A stretch of DNA of 64,000 nucleotides, taken from the NCBI RefSeq assembly GCF_000470315.2, contig NZ_CBRF02000001.1:124001-188000 (forward strand), written 5' to 3'. The notes below the pieces were generated by a model. That model was not told the DNA's origin. It did no database searches and was given only the letters and a program-made list of their open reading frames with translations. This stretch comes from Psychromonas sp. SP041 (GTDB lineage: Bacteria > Pseudomonadota > Gammaproteobacteria > Enterobacterales > Psychromonadaceae). Shown piece by piece: positions 1-8,514 of this stretch (the stretch's first letter is position 1; every line of letters begins with the position of its first letter). Both the position numbers and the translations under genes were made by a program.

Positions 1-1
1 G

Positions 2-418
2 AAGACCATGGATGATATTTTATCCCTTGCTACACGCCCAGTTATTGTTTCTCACACAGGTGTTAAAGGGACTTGTGACAATCAGAGGAATTTATCAGAT
101 GAGCATATTCGTAAAGTTGCAGGAAGCGGTGGATTGATTGGCATTGGATTTTGGCCTACAGCGGTTTGTGGATCTGAAATTAGTGACATTGTACGTGCCA
201 TAAAATATGTAATTGAGCTTGTGGGTGTTGACTATGTTGCATTAGGTTCCGATTTTGATGGTGCAGTATCTGTAATTATTGATGCAGGTCGACTGCCTGA
301 ATTAACTCAAGCTCTTATTACAGAAGGAATAAGCGATACTGATATTGAAAAAATAATGGGTGGAAATGTTGCTCAGTTCTTTCTTAAATCGCTACCTAAA
401 GAATCTATTGAGCAATAA
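2..418 (+). CDS. Membrane dipeptidase family (peptidase M19), 3' part only
   Basis: The frame is open at the left edge of the window, so this is the C-terminal part of a longer gene. The first ATG in view at position 8 is probably internal, because the frame continues upstream as Lys-Thr. Visible M19 features are the metal-ligand segment VIVSHTGVKG followed by CDNQRNLSDE, the glycine-rich GGLIGIGF, and the YVALGSDFDGAV segment with the conserved Asp pair. The family consists of zinc-dependent hydrolases that cleave dipeptides or related amide bonds, usually about 320-400 residues long. About 138 residues are visible here. It ends 11 bp before the VOC gene and is probably co-transcribed with it. 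The substrate is unknown; a role in processing an amino-acid-derived metabolite of this island is inference. Confidence 0.85.
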   Translation, partial: KTMDDILSLATRPVIVSHTGVKGTCDNQRNLSDEHIRKVAGSGGLIGIGFWPTAVCGSEISDIVRAIKYVIELVGVDYVALGSDFDGAVSVIIDAGRLPELTQALITEGISDTDIEKIMGGNVAQFFLKSLPKESIEQ

Positions 419-429
419 GGAAAGTAAGT

Positions 430-813
430 ATGTTTGATCATGTATCTATTAGTGTTCCGTCTATAGAAAGAAGTCGTTTGTTTTATATTAATATTATGAA
501 GGCGCTTAGCATACCTTTAGTTGGTGAGTCGTCTGTTTGGCTTGGTTTTGGTGAACGAGCAAACAAAGAGCAACCGTTACTATCTTATCTTTCAATATTA
601 GAAAGCGATGAATGTTCCAGTGATTATAAAAGGCACTTGTGTTTTAAAGCAAAGGATAGAGAGGAAGTTAATGCTTTCTATAAAGCAGGGTTAGCTAATG
701 GAGGGAAGTGCGATGGTGAAGTCGGACTCCGTGAAAACTACCATAGTCATTATTACGCATGTTTTCTTAAAGACCCTGCGGGAAACAGAATAGAAGTCGT
801 TTGCCATCAATAG
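430..813 (+). CDS. VOC-fold (glyoxalase/bleomycin-resistance/dioxygenase superfamily) protein
   Basis: This is a 127-residue protein. Its beginning, FDHVSISVPSIERSRLFY, is the typical opening strand-helix of a VOC beta-alpha-beta-beta-beta module with a metal-ligand His at residue 4. Its end, FLKDPAGNRIEVVCH, carries the characteristic DPxGNxIE signature with the second-module Glu ligand. The length fits a single two-module VOC domain with no extra domain. VOC proteins include glyoxalases, isomerases, extradiol dioxygenases and drug-binding proteins, so the reaction cannot be named. It follows the M19 dipeptidase by 11 bp with an AAGGAAAG ribosome-binding site before the ATG. It is separated by 199 bp from the next gene, which could therefore have its own promoter. 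Confidence 0.8.
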   Translation: MFDHVSISVPSIERSRLFYINIMKALSIPLVGESSVWLGFGERANKEQPLLSYLSILESDECSSDYKRHLCFKAKDREEVNAFYKAGLANGGKCDGEVGLRENYHSHYYACFLKDPAGNRIEVVCHQ

Positions 814-1012
814 CAAGATATCTGTTCAGAATATTTAGATTGTTTTGTCAATAATGATTGTTGCTTGTATGTGACCAAGTTAATTGCAAAACATTTAGAT
901 CTGTCTTCATTTAATAGTGCTTTAACTTAAATAATGGAGAGTAGAGAAAATTTAACCCAACTTAACAATTCGTTTGTTTAGTTTCAATATCTCATAATAT
1001 AAGGAAATTATA

Positions 1013-1597
1013 ATGCCTAAGATAGCTGTTTTAACTAATGATTTACAATATGAATTAGTAGAGAAAAATCAAGAAAGGATAAATGCTGTTAATGAAGTGA
1101 AAGATACTTTTTGTAACTTTTTATCTGAAATTAGAGCTAAAGGTCATATTGTGATTCATTTGCAGTTAATAAATCATGAAGGCGATCCTAATGCAGAACG
1201 CTATGATGGATATTTGCCGGTGCAAAAAGGAACACGAGGAGCAGAAATTTTAGAAGAGTTTGTTCATGAGTCTGACATTATTATGGAAAAAAACAAAGAT
1301 AGTGGATTTTATGAAACAGATCTTGATGAAGTGTTAAAGCAGCATGGTGTAGACACTGTTATTGTTACAGGTATGCAAACTCAAATTTGTGTTCAAACAA
1401 CAGCAGCAGACGCTTTCTTTAGAGGTTACAACATTTGGGTTCCTGAAGATGGTGTTGTTTCGGCAAATCCAGATGATAAAAAACGCTCTCTGGACTGGTT
1501 AGGCGGTTATTGCGCAACCATTAGTTCAACCGATGAAATCATATCTGTTTTAAATGAAAAAAATTATTTACCTCGCAAAGAAATATACATCCCATAA
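1013..1597 (+). CDS. Isochorismatase-like cysteine hydrolase
   Basis: This 194-residue protein is of the isochorismatase/nicotinamidase superfamily. The first strand ends in LTNDLQ, supplying the catalytic Asp. The segment VIVTGMQTQICVQTTAADAF holds the nucleophilic Cys and the cis-peptide region, followed by GYNIWVPEDG. The middle Lys of the Asp-Lys-Cys triad is probably in the LPVQKGTRG segment. Family members hydrolyse amides such as nicotinamide, ureides, carbamoyl compounds and aryl vinyl ethers. The substrate is unknown. Because HypF uses carbamoyl phosphate and HypE dehydrates a thiocarboxamide, a carbamoyl- or amide-type substrate in the same pathway is an attractive but untested idea. 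An AAGGAAATTATA leader precedes the ATG. It lies 46 bp upstream of hypE. Confidence 0.85.
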   Translation: MPKIAVLTNDLQYELVEKNQERINAVNEVKDTFCNFLSEIRAKGHIVIHLQLINHEGDPNAERYDGYLPVQKGTRGAEILEEFVHESDIIMEKNKDSGFYETDLDEVLKQHGVDTVIVTGMQTQICVQTTAADAFFRGYNIWVPEDGVVSANPDDKKRSLDWLGGYCATISSTDEIISVLNEKNYLPRKEIYIP

Positions 1598-1643
1598 TTA
1601 ACCGTTAATTTTTTTAATGATTTTTTTTTAATAATTTTATTTA

Positions 1644-2669
1644 GTGAGAATTAAAGTGAATTCAGAAAAATACGTTGAAATTGATCATGGTACTGGCGCG
1701 AAATTGAGCCATGACATTATTAAATTTATCACCGACACATTAGGTGAAGCCCACATTGGTGAAATGGAAGATAGTGCAATAGTGCCTTTTACAGGAAATA
1801 AGGTCGCTATTACTACAGATTCTTATGTGGTTACCCCAATTATATTCGGTAACGGTGACATTGGAAAAATTGCTGTATGCGGAACAGTTAATGATATTGC
1901 AGTTAGTGGTGCCAAACCCCTATATTTGACACTTGCAATGATTTTAGAAGTAGGCTTTAAGTTTTCTGAGCTAAAAACTATTGTGGAATCTATTAGGGAT
2001 ACGGCTATTGAAGCTGGCGTACTAATTGTTGCTGGAGATACGAAGGTAGTTAATAAGGGAGAGGCAGATAAAATATTTATTAATACAACTGGTGTTGGGG
2101 TTCTGGAACGTCCAGAGCTGCACAGTAAAGATGTGAAACCGGGAGACAAAATAATTCTTTCTGGCCCTATAGGCAATCATTCCATTCATTTATTGTCCAT
2201 TCGAGAAGGTTTAGGTTTTGAGACTCGTGTGTTAAGTGATTGTGCACCTTTAAATGGTGTGATTGAAAAGCTATTAACTTCAAAAGTTGGCTGCAATGTC
2301 CGCTCTATTCGAGATGTTACACGAGGCGGTTTGGCAGAGCTATTGCAGGCTTATACTTCAAGTACCGGATATGAAGTTCAAATCGAAGAATCAAGATTGC
2401 CCATTCAATTTGAAACTGTAATGGCTGCAGATATGCTAGGTGTTGATCCAATTCACTTGGCTAATGAGGGTTGTATGGCTTTATTTGTATCTCCTGAGTC
2501 TGCAGATGATGTTGTCTTAGCCCTTAGTAAGCATGAGTATACTAAAGATGCGGTGATTGTTGGTGAAGTAACTGATGTAAAGGCGAATAAGGTTACATTG
2601 ATTACTAAAGAAGGCAATAAGCAATCAATTTTACAGCTTGAAGGTGCTGAACTGCCTCGCTTATGTTAA
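1644..2669 (+). CDS. hypE: HypE, thiocarboxamide dehydratase of cyanide-ligand synthesis
   Basis: HypE takes the carbamoyl group that HypF puts on its C-terminal cysteine and dehydrates it with ATP to a thiocyanate, the source of the CN ligands of NiFe hydrogenases. The 341-residue length is normal. Family features are the AIRS/PurM-type core with DSYVVTPIIFGNGDIGKIAV, GDTKVVNKG, RDVTRGGLAELL and LANEGCM. The protein ends in ELPRLC, so the essential C-terminal Cys acceptor is retained and the enzyme looks intact. It starts with GTG, and the stretch before it is very T-rich. It is followed 153 bp later by hypF. No hypA, B, C or D and no hydrogenase subunit is visible, so its usual partner, the HypCD scaffold, is missing from the window. 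Confidence 0.95.
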   Translation: MRIKVNSEKYVEIDHGTGAKLSHDIIKFITDTLGEAHIGEMEDSAIVPFTGNKVAITTDSYVVTPIIFGNGDIGKIAVCGTVNDIAVSGAKPLYLTLAMILEVGFKFSELKTIVESIRDTAIEAGVLIVAGDTKVVNKGEADKIFINTTGVGVLERPELHSKDVKPGDKIILSGPIGNHSIHLLSIREGLGFETRVLSDCAPLNGVIEKLLTSKVGCNVRSIRDVTRGGLAELLQAYTSSTGYEVQIEESRLPIQFETVMAADMLGVDPIHLANEGCMALFVSPESADDVVLALSKHEYTKDAVIVGEVTDVKANKVTLITKEGNKQSILQLEGAELPRLC

Positions 2670-2768
2670 GGAATTCTTAGCTAATTAAAAAAAATAAGTA
2701 GGGGTGACTTGAATATTTGTTCGAGCACTTCTATTTAACTTTTTAGTTCTTTGATTGTGTCTAAAAAT

Positions 2769-2794
2769 TCATATCAATTATTCGCTTGATATGA
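2769..2794. promoter_or_regulatory. 9-bp inverted repeat upstream of hypF
   Basis: TCATATCAA (2769-2777) and TTGATATGA (2786-2794) form a perfect dyad with an 8-bp spacer. The dyad ends 28 bp before the hypF start. It could be an operator for a dimeric regulator or a leader hairpin. It has the ATCAA/TTGAT halves in the opposite order to an FNR site, so it is not a standard FNR box. Confidence 0.45.
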
Positions 2795-2822
2795 CGTTAA
2801 TATTTATGCCATTTGGTATGAT

Positions 2823-5138
2823 GTGGAGAAATATATCAATAATATTTTAAAGTGTTATAGAGCTAATGGGGTTGTGCAAGGTGTCGGTTTTCGACCTTTC
2901 GTTCACAAATTAGCCTTGGATCATAATTTAACCGGTTGGGTTCTTAATGATTCCAGAGGGGTTTTATTCGCTGTTCAAGGATCACAAGGATTGATCGACA
3001 ATTTTATAAAAACACTAAAGAAAAACCCACCACCTCTGGCACTTATTACAAGCGTAAAAGAAGAATACACAAAAGAATTTGATTCAGACATTATTGGCTT
3101 TAAAGTATTAAAAAGTGATTCGTCTGCAGATGTAAGAACAATTGTGCCACCTGATGCTCATGTTTGTGATGAATGTATAGCAGAGGTCAATGACCCTGAT
3201 AATCGTCGCTTTCAATACCCATTTATTAACTGCACCAACTGTGGTCCTCGATATTCTATAATCAATGGAATGCCATATGATCGACCAAGCACTTCAATGA
3301 GAGATTTTGAAATGTGCTATCAGTGTAATTCAGAGTATTCGGATATAGCTGACCGCCGCTATCATGCTCAGCCCAATGCTTGCTCAACTTGTGGGCCTAA
3401 GTTGTTGTACTGCGACTCTAATAAAATTTATCAAGATAAAAATATTTTAGAATTAGCCAGATTGCACTTGGCACAAGGCAAAATTCTAGCCATTAAATCT
3501 ATTGGCGGTTTTCATCTGTCAATTAATGCTGAAGATGAAGATGCTGTAAATGAGTTAAGAAAGCGTAAGAAGCGTGACTCAAAAGCTTTTGCAGTGATGG
3601 TTTCTGATATTGAGACAGCCAAAAAATATGCAGAAGTTAGTTTTGAGGAAGAGGCTTTGCTAACTAGCCCGCAACGACCTATTGTCCTGCTGAAAAAGAA
3701 AAATAGTAATTTACCTCGTTCATTAGCTCCTAATAATCCTAATTTGGGAGTTATGTTGCCTTCAGCGCCTTTGCATTATTTATTGTTTTCAAAGTCATAT
3801 TTGTCAGTCGTTGTAATGACAAGTGCGAACATTTCAAGCTATCCAACTATTTATAAAAACGATGTCGCTGTGGATAATTTATGTGATATTGCTGATTATT
3901 TCTTAATGAATGACCGTGATATATATACTCGTAATGATGACTCAGTTATTTGTCATTTTAATGAAGGTGGGAATAATAATGTTAGTTTTATCAGGCGGTC
4001 AAAAGGATATGCGCCATTCCCCATTAATGTAAAGTCGAGTATTGAATCAGTTTTAGCAATAGGAGCTGAGCTAAAAACAACATTGGCTTTAAGTAAGGGC
4101 GAGGACGTTTATCTAAGCCAGCATATCGGCGATTTGAAAAATGAGGAATCATTTTCATCTTTACTTGAGTCAGCAGATAAAATGCAGGAGCTATTGAGCA
4201 TCAAGCCTAAAGTGGTTGCTGGAGACCTCCATCCTGGATTCCACTCAACTCGGTATTTTGAAGAAAACTCAGAGCTGCCAGTAATAAGAGTTCAACATCA
4301 TCACGCTCATATGGCTTCATGTATGGCAGAAAACCAACTGGATGAACCTGTTATTGGCAGTATATTTGATGGCACAGGTTACGGGCTGGACGGAACAATA
4401 TGGGGAGGAGAGTTTTTAGTAGGAGGCTATGACCATTTTGAGCGAGCAGGTCACCTATTGCCTTTTAGTCTGCTAGGTGGTGACAAGTCAGTGAAAGAGC
4501 CTATAAGAGTTGCGGTATCTTTACTCCACAGTGCCTTTGGAATGGAAGCTGAAAGTTTGCCTTTGCAATTATATGAAGCAATTTCAGAGGACGAAAAAAG
4601 AGTTTTTCTTAAAATGGCCGATCGTAAAATAAATACATTTATCACAACGAGCATGGGGCGCTTATTCGATGGGGTTTCATCACTGATCGGTGTTTGCCAT
4701 AAAATCAACTATGACGCTCAAGCGGTTATAGAACTCGAAGGCTTGCTTAATAAGAATCATGAGACAACAGATTCTTTTAGTTACGAATTATTAGAGATTA
4801 ATGGTTGTGTTGTTTTAGACCATAGGCCAATTATTCGTGAGATTGTGCATGAATTGCTATCTGGAATAACTGACAAAGCATTACTAAGTCGTCGTTTCCA
4901 TAGCACTATTGTTAAAGCCAACTGTGAAATTTGCCATAAGATATCTCAAAAGACTGGCATTAAGAAAGTCGTCTTAAGTGGAGGTGTTTATATGAATGAA
5001 TTTTTACTGAGCAATACCATTAAAGAATTAAGCGAGAAAAATATAGGTGTTTTTAATCAGAGGCTTGTTCCCTCTAATGATGGAGGTATAGCTCTTGGAC
5101 AGATAATGGTGGCAAATGCTCAGATGAATAAATTCTGA
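2823..5138 (+). CDS. hypF: HypF, carbamoyltransferase of cyanide-ligand synthesis
   Basis: HypF converts carbamoyl phosphate to carbamoyl-AMP and transfers the carbamoyl group to the HypE C-terminal Cys. All four canonical parts are visible in 771 residues. These are an N-terminal acylphosphatase domain with VQGVGFRPFVHKLA (about residues 1-95), two zinc fingers built from CDEC/CTNC and CYQC/CSTC pairs (about 110-185), a YrdC-like domain with LAIKSIGGFHL (about 200-385) and a Kae1-like domain with QHHHAHMASC and VLSGGVYMNE (about 400-771). The start is a GTG; an ATG two bases upstream is in another frame. Length and motifs argue for a functional enzyme. It is followed after 64 bp by the ferredoxin gene. 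The absence of hydrogenase genes implies either trans action on a host hydrogenase or a different acceptor. Confidence 0.95.
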   Translation: MEKYINNILKCYRANGVVQGVGFRPFVHKLALDHNLTGWVLNDSRGVLFAVQGSQGLIDNFIKTLKKNPPPLALITSVKEEYTKEFDSDIIGFKVLKSDSSADVRTIVPPDAHVCDECIAEVNDPDNRRFQYPFINCTNCGPRYSIINGMPYDRPSTSMRDFEMCYQCNSEYSDIADRRYHAQPNACSTCGPKLLYCDSNKIYQDKNILELARLHLAQGKILAIKSIGGFHLSINAEDEDAVNELRKRKKRDSKAFAVMVSDIETAKKYAEVSFEEEALLTSPQRPIVLLKKKNSNLPRSLAPNNPNLGVMLPSAPLHYLLFSKSYLSVVVMTSANISSYPTIYKNDVAVDNLCDIADYFLMNDRDIYTRNDDSVICHFNEGGNNNVSFIRRSKGYAPFPINVKSSIESVLAIGAELKTTLALSKGEDVYLSQHIGDLKNEESFSSLLESADKMQELLSIKPKVVAGDLHPGFHSTRYFEENSELPVIRVQHHHAHMASCMAENQLDEPVIGSIFDGTGYGLDGTIWGGEFLVGGYDHFERAGHLLPFSLLGGDKSVKEPIRVAVSLLHSAFGMEAESLPLQLYEAISEDEKRVFLKMADRKINTFITTSMGRLFDGVSSLIGVCHKINYDAQAVIELEGLLNKNHETTDSFSYELLEINGCVVLDHRPIIREIVHELLSGITDKALLSRRFHSTIVKANCEICHKISQKTGIKKVVLSGGVYMNEFLLSNTIKELSEKNIGVFNQRLVPSNDGGIALGQIMVANAQMNKF

Positions 5139-5202
5139 ATTAGCTCTAATTTTGATTTTGCGCACTTTTACGTATTAAATTATAAGGGGAGTATGTAGTT
5201 AA

Positions 5203-5484
5203 ATGGCAAAAGTTCTTTTCCACCGTAATAATGAGCTTGTTGAGCTTATTACAGGCGATCGATTATTAAGTATTGACGATATAAAGTCTTCCCTTATAAG
5301 TTTTGGTTGCATGCGTGGCACTTGCGGTATGTGTACTATAAATGTTTTTGAAGGAGATGAGAATTTATCAGAAATGGGAGAAAGAGAATGCAATACCTTA
5401 AAAAAGTTTGGACACTGCCTCAAGCGCACTAGATTAGCTTGTCAGTGCAGTATAAAGGGGGATATTGTTATTGAAAAGCTGTAG
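5203..5484 (+). CDS. [2Fe-2S] ferredoxin, plant type, stand-alone
   Basis: This is a 93-residue ferredoxin. The cluster ligands are visible as GCMRGTCGMC (C-x4-C-x2-C) near residues 45-53 and the fourth Cys in RLACQC near the C-terminus, the usual arrangement of adrenodoxin/plant-type [2Fe-2S] domains. It is an electron carrier. Proteins of this type donate to oxygenases, reductases or radical enzymes, and none of these is encoded next to it in view. The spacing to hypF (64 bp) and to the exporter gene (59 bp) suggests one operon. A GGGGAG motif lies upstream of the ATG. An extra Cys beside the fourth ligand (CQC) is present and may be incidental. Confidence 0.88.
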   Translation: MAKVLFHRNNELVELITGDRLLSIDDIKSSLISFGCMRGTCGMCTINVFEGDENLSEMGERECNTLKKFGHCLKRTRLACQCSIKGDIVIEKL

Positions 5485-5543
5485 AACTCGCCTTTAATAA
5501 AAATACAGGCATTATTTAAATCACTAATGGAATATAGAATATT

Positions 5544-6434
5544 ATGAATTATAAAAGTATAGTTTTAGTTTTACTGGTTGTAATAATGTGGGGAGTGAAC
5601 TTCTCAATAATAAAAATTGGTCTAGAAGAACTTCCTCCAATATTGTTTTCTGCCCTGCGGTTTGCTGTAGTTGCCATACCTGCAATATTATTTATCCCTT
5701 TTCCAAAAACATCTATTTTGAATGTTATAGGGGTTGGCTTATTTCTTGGGATATTACAATTTTCCTTTTTGTTTGTCGCTATGGAAGCAGATGCCTCAGC
5801 GGGATTGTCATCTCTAATCCTGCAAACTCAGGTTCTATTTACAATTATTTTAAGTTCGCTTATTTACAAAGAGAAAGTAAGTAAGAGTCAATCATTTGGC
5901 ATTATCGTTGCGGTAATTGGTTTTAGTTTCTTCTTTTATAGCACAGGAGGGAATATAACCACCAAAGGACTGATTTTAATTGTATGCGCAGCATTTTTCT
6001 GGGCTGTTTCAAATGTAATAATGAAAAGAATAGGAAGTATTAATCTTTTACATTTCATGGTTTGGGTCAGTGTTGTACCTCCAATTCCACTTTTGTTTGT
6101 TTCATATTTTTTAGAGTCTCAAGAGCCAATATCTTTATTAATGGCCACAACAGAAAGAACATGGCTATCTGTTCTATTTGTTAGTTACATATCAACTCTT
6201 ATCGGATTTGCTATCTGGGGTTGGTTGCTAAAAAACAATACAGCAGCAACAGTTACTCCATTTGCATTATTAATTCCAGTAGTGGGCATTATTACTTCTA
6301 GTATTCTTTTAGGTGAAAGCTTAAGCATAATAGAAATAATTGGAACAGGTTTAATTATGCTTGGGTTGCTATTTTGTGTTGTTGGAAAAAGGATTTATTC
6401 TTATTTCAAGGCTACTTCAAGCCAATTAAATTGA
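5544..6434 (+). CDS. EamA/DMT-family inner-membrane transporter
   Basis: This 296-residue protein has about ten hydrophobic segments and two EamA repeats. The first begins at IMWGVNFSIIKIGLEELPP and the second at FFWAVSNVIMKR. This is the standard size and architecture of drug/metabolite exporters such as RhaT-like and amino-acid exporters. It closes the plus-strand cargo operon, directly after the ferredoxin, so it probably exports the product or intermediate of this pathway or a toxic side product; that is inference. A second, unrelated-looking EamA gene accompanies the indigoidine cluster at 23.6-24.5 kb. The gene is followed by a bidirectional terminator shared with the convergent pilS gene. 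Confidence 0.85.
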   Translation: MNYKSIVLVLLVVIMWGVNFSIIKIGLEELPPILFSALRFAVVAIPAILFIPFPKTSILNVIGVGLFLGILQFSFLFVAMEADASAGLSSLILQTQVLFTIILSSLIYKEKVSKSQSFGIIVAVIGFSFFFYSTGGNITTKGLILIVCAAFFWAVSNVIMKRIGSINLLHFMVWVSVVPPIPLLFVSYFLESQEPISLLMATTERTWLSVLFVSYISTLIGFAIWGWLLKNNTAATVTPFALLIPVVGIITSSILLGESLSIIEIIGTGLIMLGLLFCVVGKRIYSYFKATSSQLN

Positions 6435-6581
6435 ATGGCCAAGGGCGACATGAAGGCCTATATAGAAAAGACGGTTCATTAGGAGATGTTCTTAAGAATT
6501 AAACTAATCCATTACACTGCGTTCTAGTTTGTCGACAAAAAATTAAGATTTATAATTTTAAGTTTTATTTTCTTTCAAAAA

Positions 6582-6605
6582 AAAAGGAGCCAAAAGGCTC
6601 CTTTT
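6582..6605. terminator. Bidirectional intrinsic terminator between the EamA gene and pilS
   Basis: AAAAGGAGCC and GGCTCCTTTT form a perfect 10-bp stem around an AAAA loop, with an A-tract on the left side that becomes a U-tract for minus-strand transcripts. It ends the pil operon after pilS, 15 bp beyond the stop, and could also stop plus-strand readthrough from the cargo operon. Confidence 0.85.
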
Positions 6606-6619
6606 AAACTTTGTATAGT

Positions 6620-7165
6620 TTATCTATCAGTAAACGTAATGTCTTGATCACCATCACATGCCACAGCAGCAGAGGCAACGCCATCAATAGCTGAGCCATT
6701 TACACTTACTTCTTCAAAGTGTCTGTATGTTGACGAAACAATACTTGTACATGCACCTTCAGGAACGCCATACATTGTAATAATGAAACTGTCATCATCA
6801 CTATCTTGAGTTAGAGGCTCAACATTGTAACCATTGCTGTACCATGAGCTTTTAATATTTTGATCATCGTCATCACTGTTACGCATTTGCTCAGGAAAAG
6901 ATACGTCACTCATAATTACTGAGTTTTCTAAGCCTTCGTAGTCACCTTGTGTTTTAAACATGTGCTGAATAGAAGCACTTAGTGCATTAAGGTTTTGTGT
7001 TTCTTCTTGCGCATCTTCAGTATTTCCCGTGTTATTGAATGACGAGATAATCAAGATTGTTGCTGCACCAATGATGGTTAATGCAAAAATGATTTCCATT
7101 AACGTAAAGCCAAATTGCTCTTTACCTGGCTTACGTAGCTGTAAATTTCTGATACTTTTATTCAT
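6620..7165 (-). CDS. pilS: PilS, type IV prepilin of the thin mating pilus
   Basis: This is the major pilin precursor, 181 residues. A class-III-type leader of about 18 residues ends in a Gly followed by FTLMEIIFALTIIG, the hydrophobic assembly helix with the conserved Glu at +5. The globular domain is rich in Asp and Ser and has two late cysteines (GACTS and VACDGD) that can form the usual C-terminal disulphide loop. In IncI plasmids PilS builds the thin pilus needed for liquid mating. It is the last gene of the pil operon, 195 bp below pilR, and precedes a strong terminator. No prepilin peptidase (pilU) and no shufflon adhesin (pilV) follow it, so these would have to come from elsewhere. 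Confidence 0.88.
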   Translation of the reverse strand: MNKSIRNLQLRKPGKEQFGFTLMEIIFALTIIGAATILIISSFNNTGNTEDAQEETQNLNALSASIQHMFKTQGDYEGLENSVIMSDVSFPEQMRNSDDDDQNIKSSWYSNGYNVEPLTQDSDDDSFIITMYGVPEGACTSIVSSTYRHFEEVSVNGSAIDGVASAAVACDGDQDITFTDR

Positions 7166-7360
7166 GTGTTACTCCGATATTATTATTATTATTTTTATTA
7201 ATTATCAATTAAATATTAGCACAAAAAAGACACCAATCAATATTTAATATTACATTTTTTGTTTTTAAGTCAATACAATTAATTGCTACATTGACTTCTT
7301 TTCTTATTATTTCACTTAATATATCTTTTTTGGTCTGTCAGTCGGGGGTTTGGTGGGTGG

Positions 7361-8437
7361 TTATCCAACAACATTTCCCATAGATTGTGAAAGTGCCCAG
7401 AAACAGTAATAAATCCATCCAATAAATCCAGTTACACACATCATTGCAATAATATTTAGTGCACCAGAGATTGCATTGATTCTTTCGATAGAGTTCTTAA
7501 TTGACGCTCTACCAATAGAGTCCATTGCATCTTGAATATTGTCTGTTTGACTAAAAATGCTTATATCAATGCCTGTTTCTTTATCAAGGAATCCACTGTC
7601 TAGAGCTTCACCATTCTTAGCACCTTCTTCCATCTTCGTCATAATTATATCTAGATGAGAGGCAACATACTTAGAAGACATTTTTTTTAAACCTTTAAAA
7701 GACTCAAAAAGAGGAATACCTGTTTTAAGCATAGATGCTGAAGAAATTAGAAATATTGAGCTTTGAAATGACTTATACATGCTCCATGGTGGAATCTTAT
7801 CTAAAATTAGCCTAACTGAACCAGTAACATTGCCTAAGCTCCATCCAAGGGCATAGGTGCCACCTACGATTGCTAGTAAGACGGTCCACCAGTAACTTTC
7901 AACAAATTGCGATAGAACATATAGCTTTTTGGTAGCATCTGGCCATGATGCAGGATCTAATGTTTCCACTAACTCAGGAACTGCTTGAGTACTAAACATA
8001 TAAACTATAAAGAACAACATTGTGAACAAAATACATGGGTAAGCTAGTGAGCCAATAATTGCTCCTTTCATGTCTTTTGATGCCTGAGTACTGTCTAACG
8101 CATTTAAAAAGGCAACTCCCAGGTCATCAGACTGTTCCCCGGCACGAATAAGCATGGCTTCACCAGGCGGGACCCAGCTAGCCATGGCTTGGCTGAGTTT
8201 TTTACCATTTTCAATGTCTTTGTACCATTCGCCCAGCATGATCCCCCGAGCATCACTTGGACTAAGCTTGGTATAAGCATCAGAAAGCTTCATCAATATG
8301 ACGTCCAGTGGTACTTGTTCTTCTAGAAACACTGCAATTTTCTTATAAATAGAAAGTCGCTGACTAGTGCTTAGTGAGAATTTAGCCCAAGCTAATTTCA
8401 TTTTGTTACGGTCTAAGTCTTTTAATGAATGAATCAT
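7361..8437 (-). CDS. pilR: PilR, inner-membrane platform protein (type II secretion F family)
   Basis: This is a 358-residue polytopic protein of the GspF/PilC/PilR family, which anchors the assembly ATPase in the inner membrane. Hydrophobic segments are seen near residues 130-150 (CILFTMLFFIVYMF), 180-200 (WWTVLLAIVGGTYALG) and at the C-terminus (IIAMMCVTGFIGWIYYCFWA). Two GspF repeats are suggested by the motifs PLDVIL and GIPLFES. Size and position directly after the ATPase pilQ match R64 pilR. A GGAG ribosome-binding site lies seven bases before the ATG, immediately preceded by an ATTTTT hexanucleotide repeat that could affect translation. Confidence 0.88.
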   Translation of the reverse strand: MIHSLKDLDRNKMKLAWAKFSLSTSQRLSIYKKIAVFLEEQVPLDVILMKLSDAYTKLSPSDARGIMLGEWYKDIENGKKLSQAMASWVPPGEAMLIRAGEQSDDLGVAFLNALDSTQASKDMKGAIIGSLAYPCILFTMLFFIVYMFSTQAVPELVETLDPASWPDATKKLYVLSQFVESYWWTVLLAIVGGTYALGWSLGNVTGSVRLILDKIPPWSMYKSFQSSIFLISSASMLKTGIPLFESFKGLKKMSSKYVASHLDIIMTKMEEGAKNGEALDSGFLDKETGIDISIFSQTDNIQDAMDSIGRASIKNSIERINAISGALNIIAMMCVTGFIGWIYYCFWALSQSMGNVVG

Positions 8438-8447
8438 TTAGTACTCC

Positions 8448-8480
8448 ATTTTTATTTTTATTTTTATTTTTATTTTTTTT
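8448..8480. repeat. Hexanucleotide repeat (ATTTTT)4 plus T-run upstream of pilR
   Basis: Four ATTTTT units are followed by A and eight T in the 77-bp pilQ-pilR gap. On the transcribed strand it reads as AAAAAT units that abut the GGAG ribosome-binding site of pilR. Such tracts can change unit number by slippage and could tune translation or mRNA structure. This is inference. Confidence 0.7.
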
Positions 8481-8514
8481 GTATTGTGCCTGCTTTTCAA
8501 GCAGGGTTAACGAG

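Noticed and set aside
1823-2176. Minus-strand open frame inside hypE
   Set aside because: It lies fully within the strongly supported HypE gene on the other strand and has no motif or ribosome-binding site.
2769-2794. FNR site controlling hypF
   Set aside because: The ATCAA and TTGAT half-sites are in the reverse order and 8 bp apart, not the TTGAT-N4-ATCAA of FNR.
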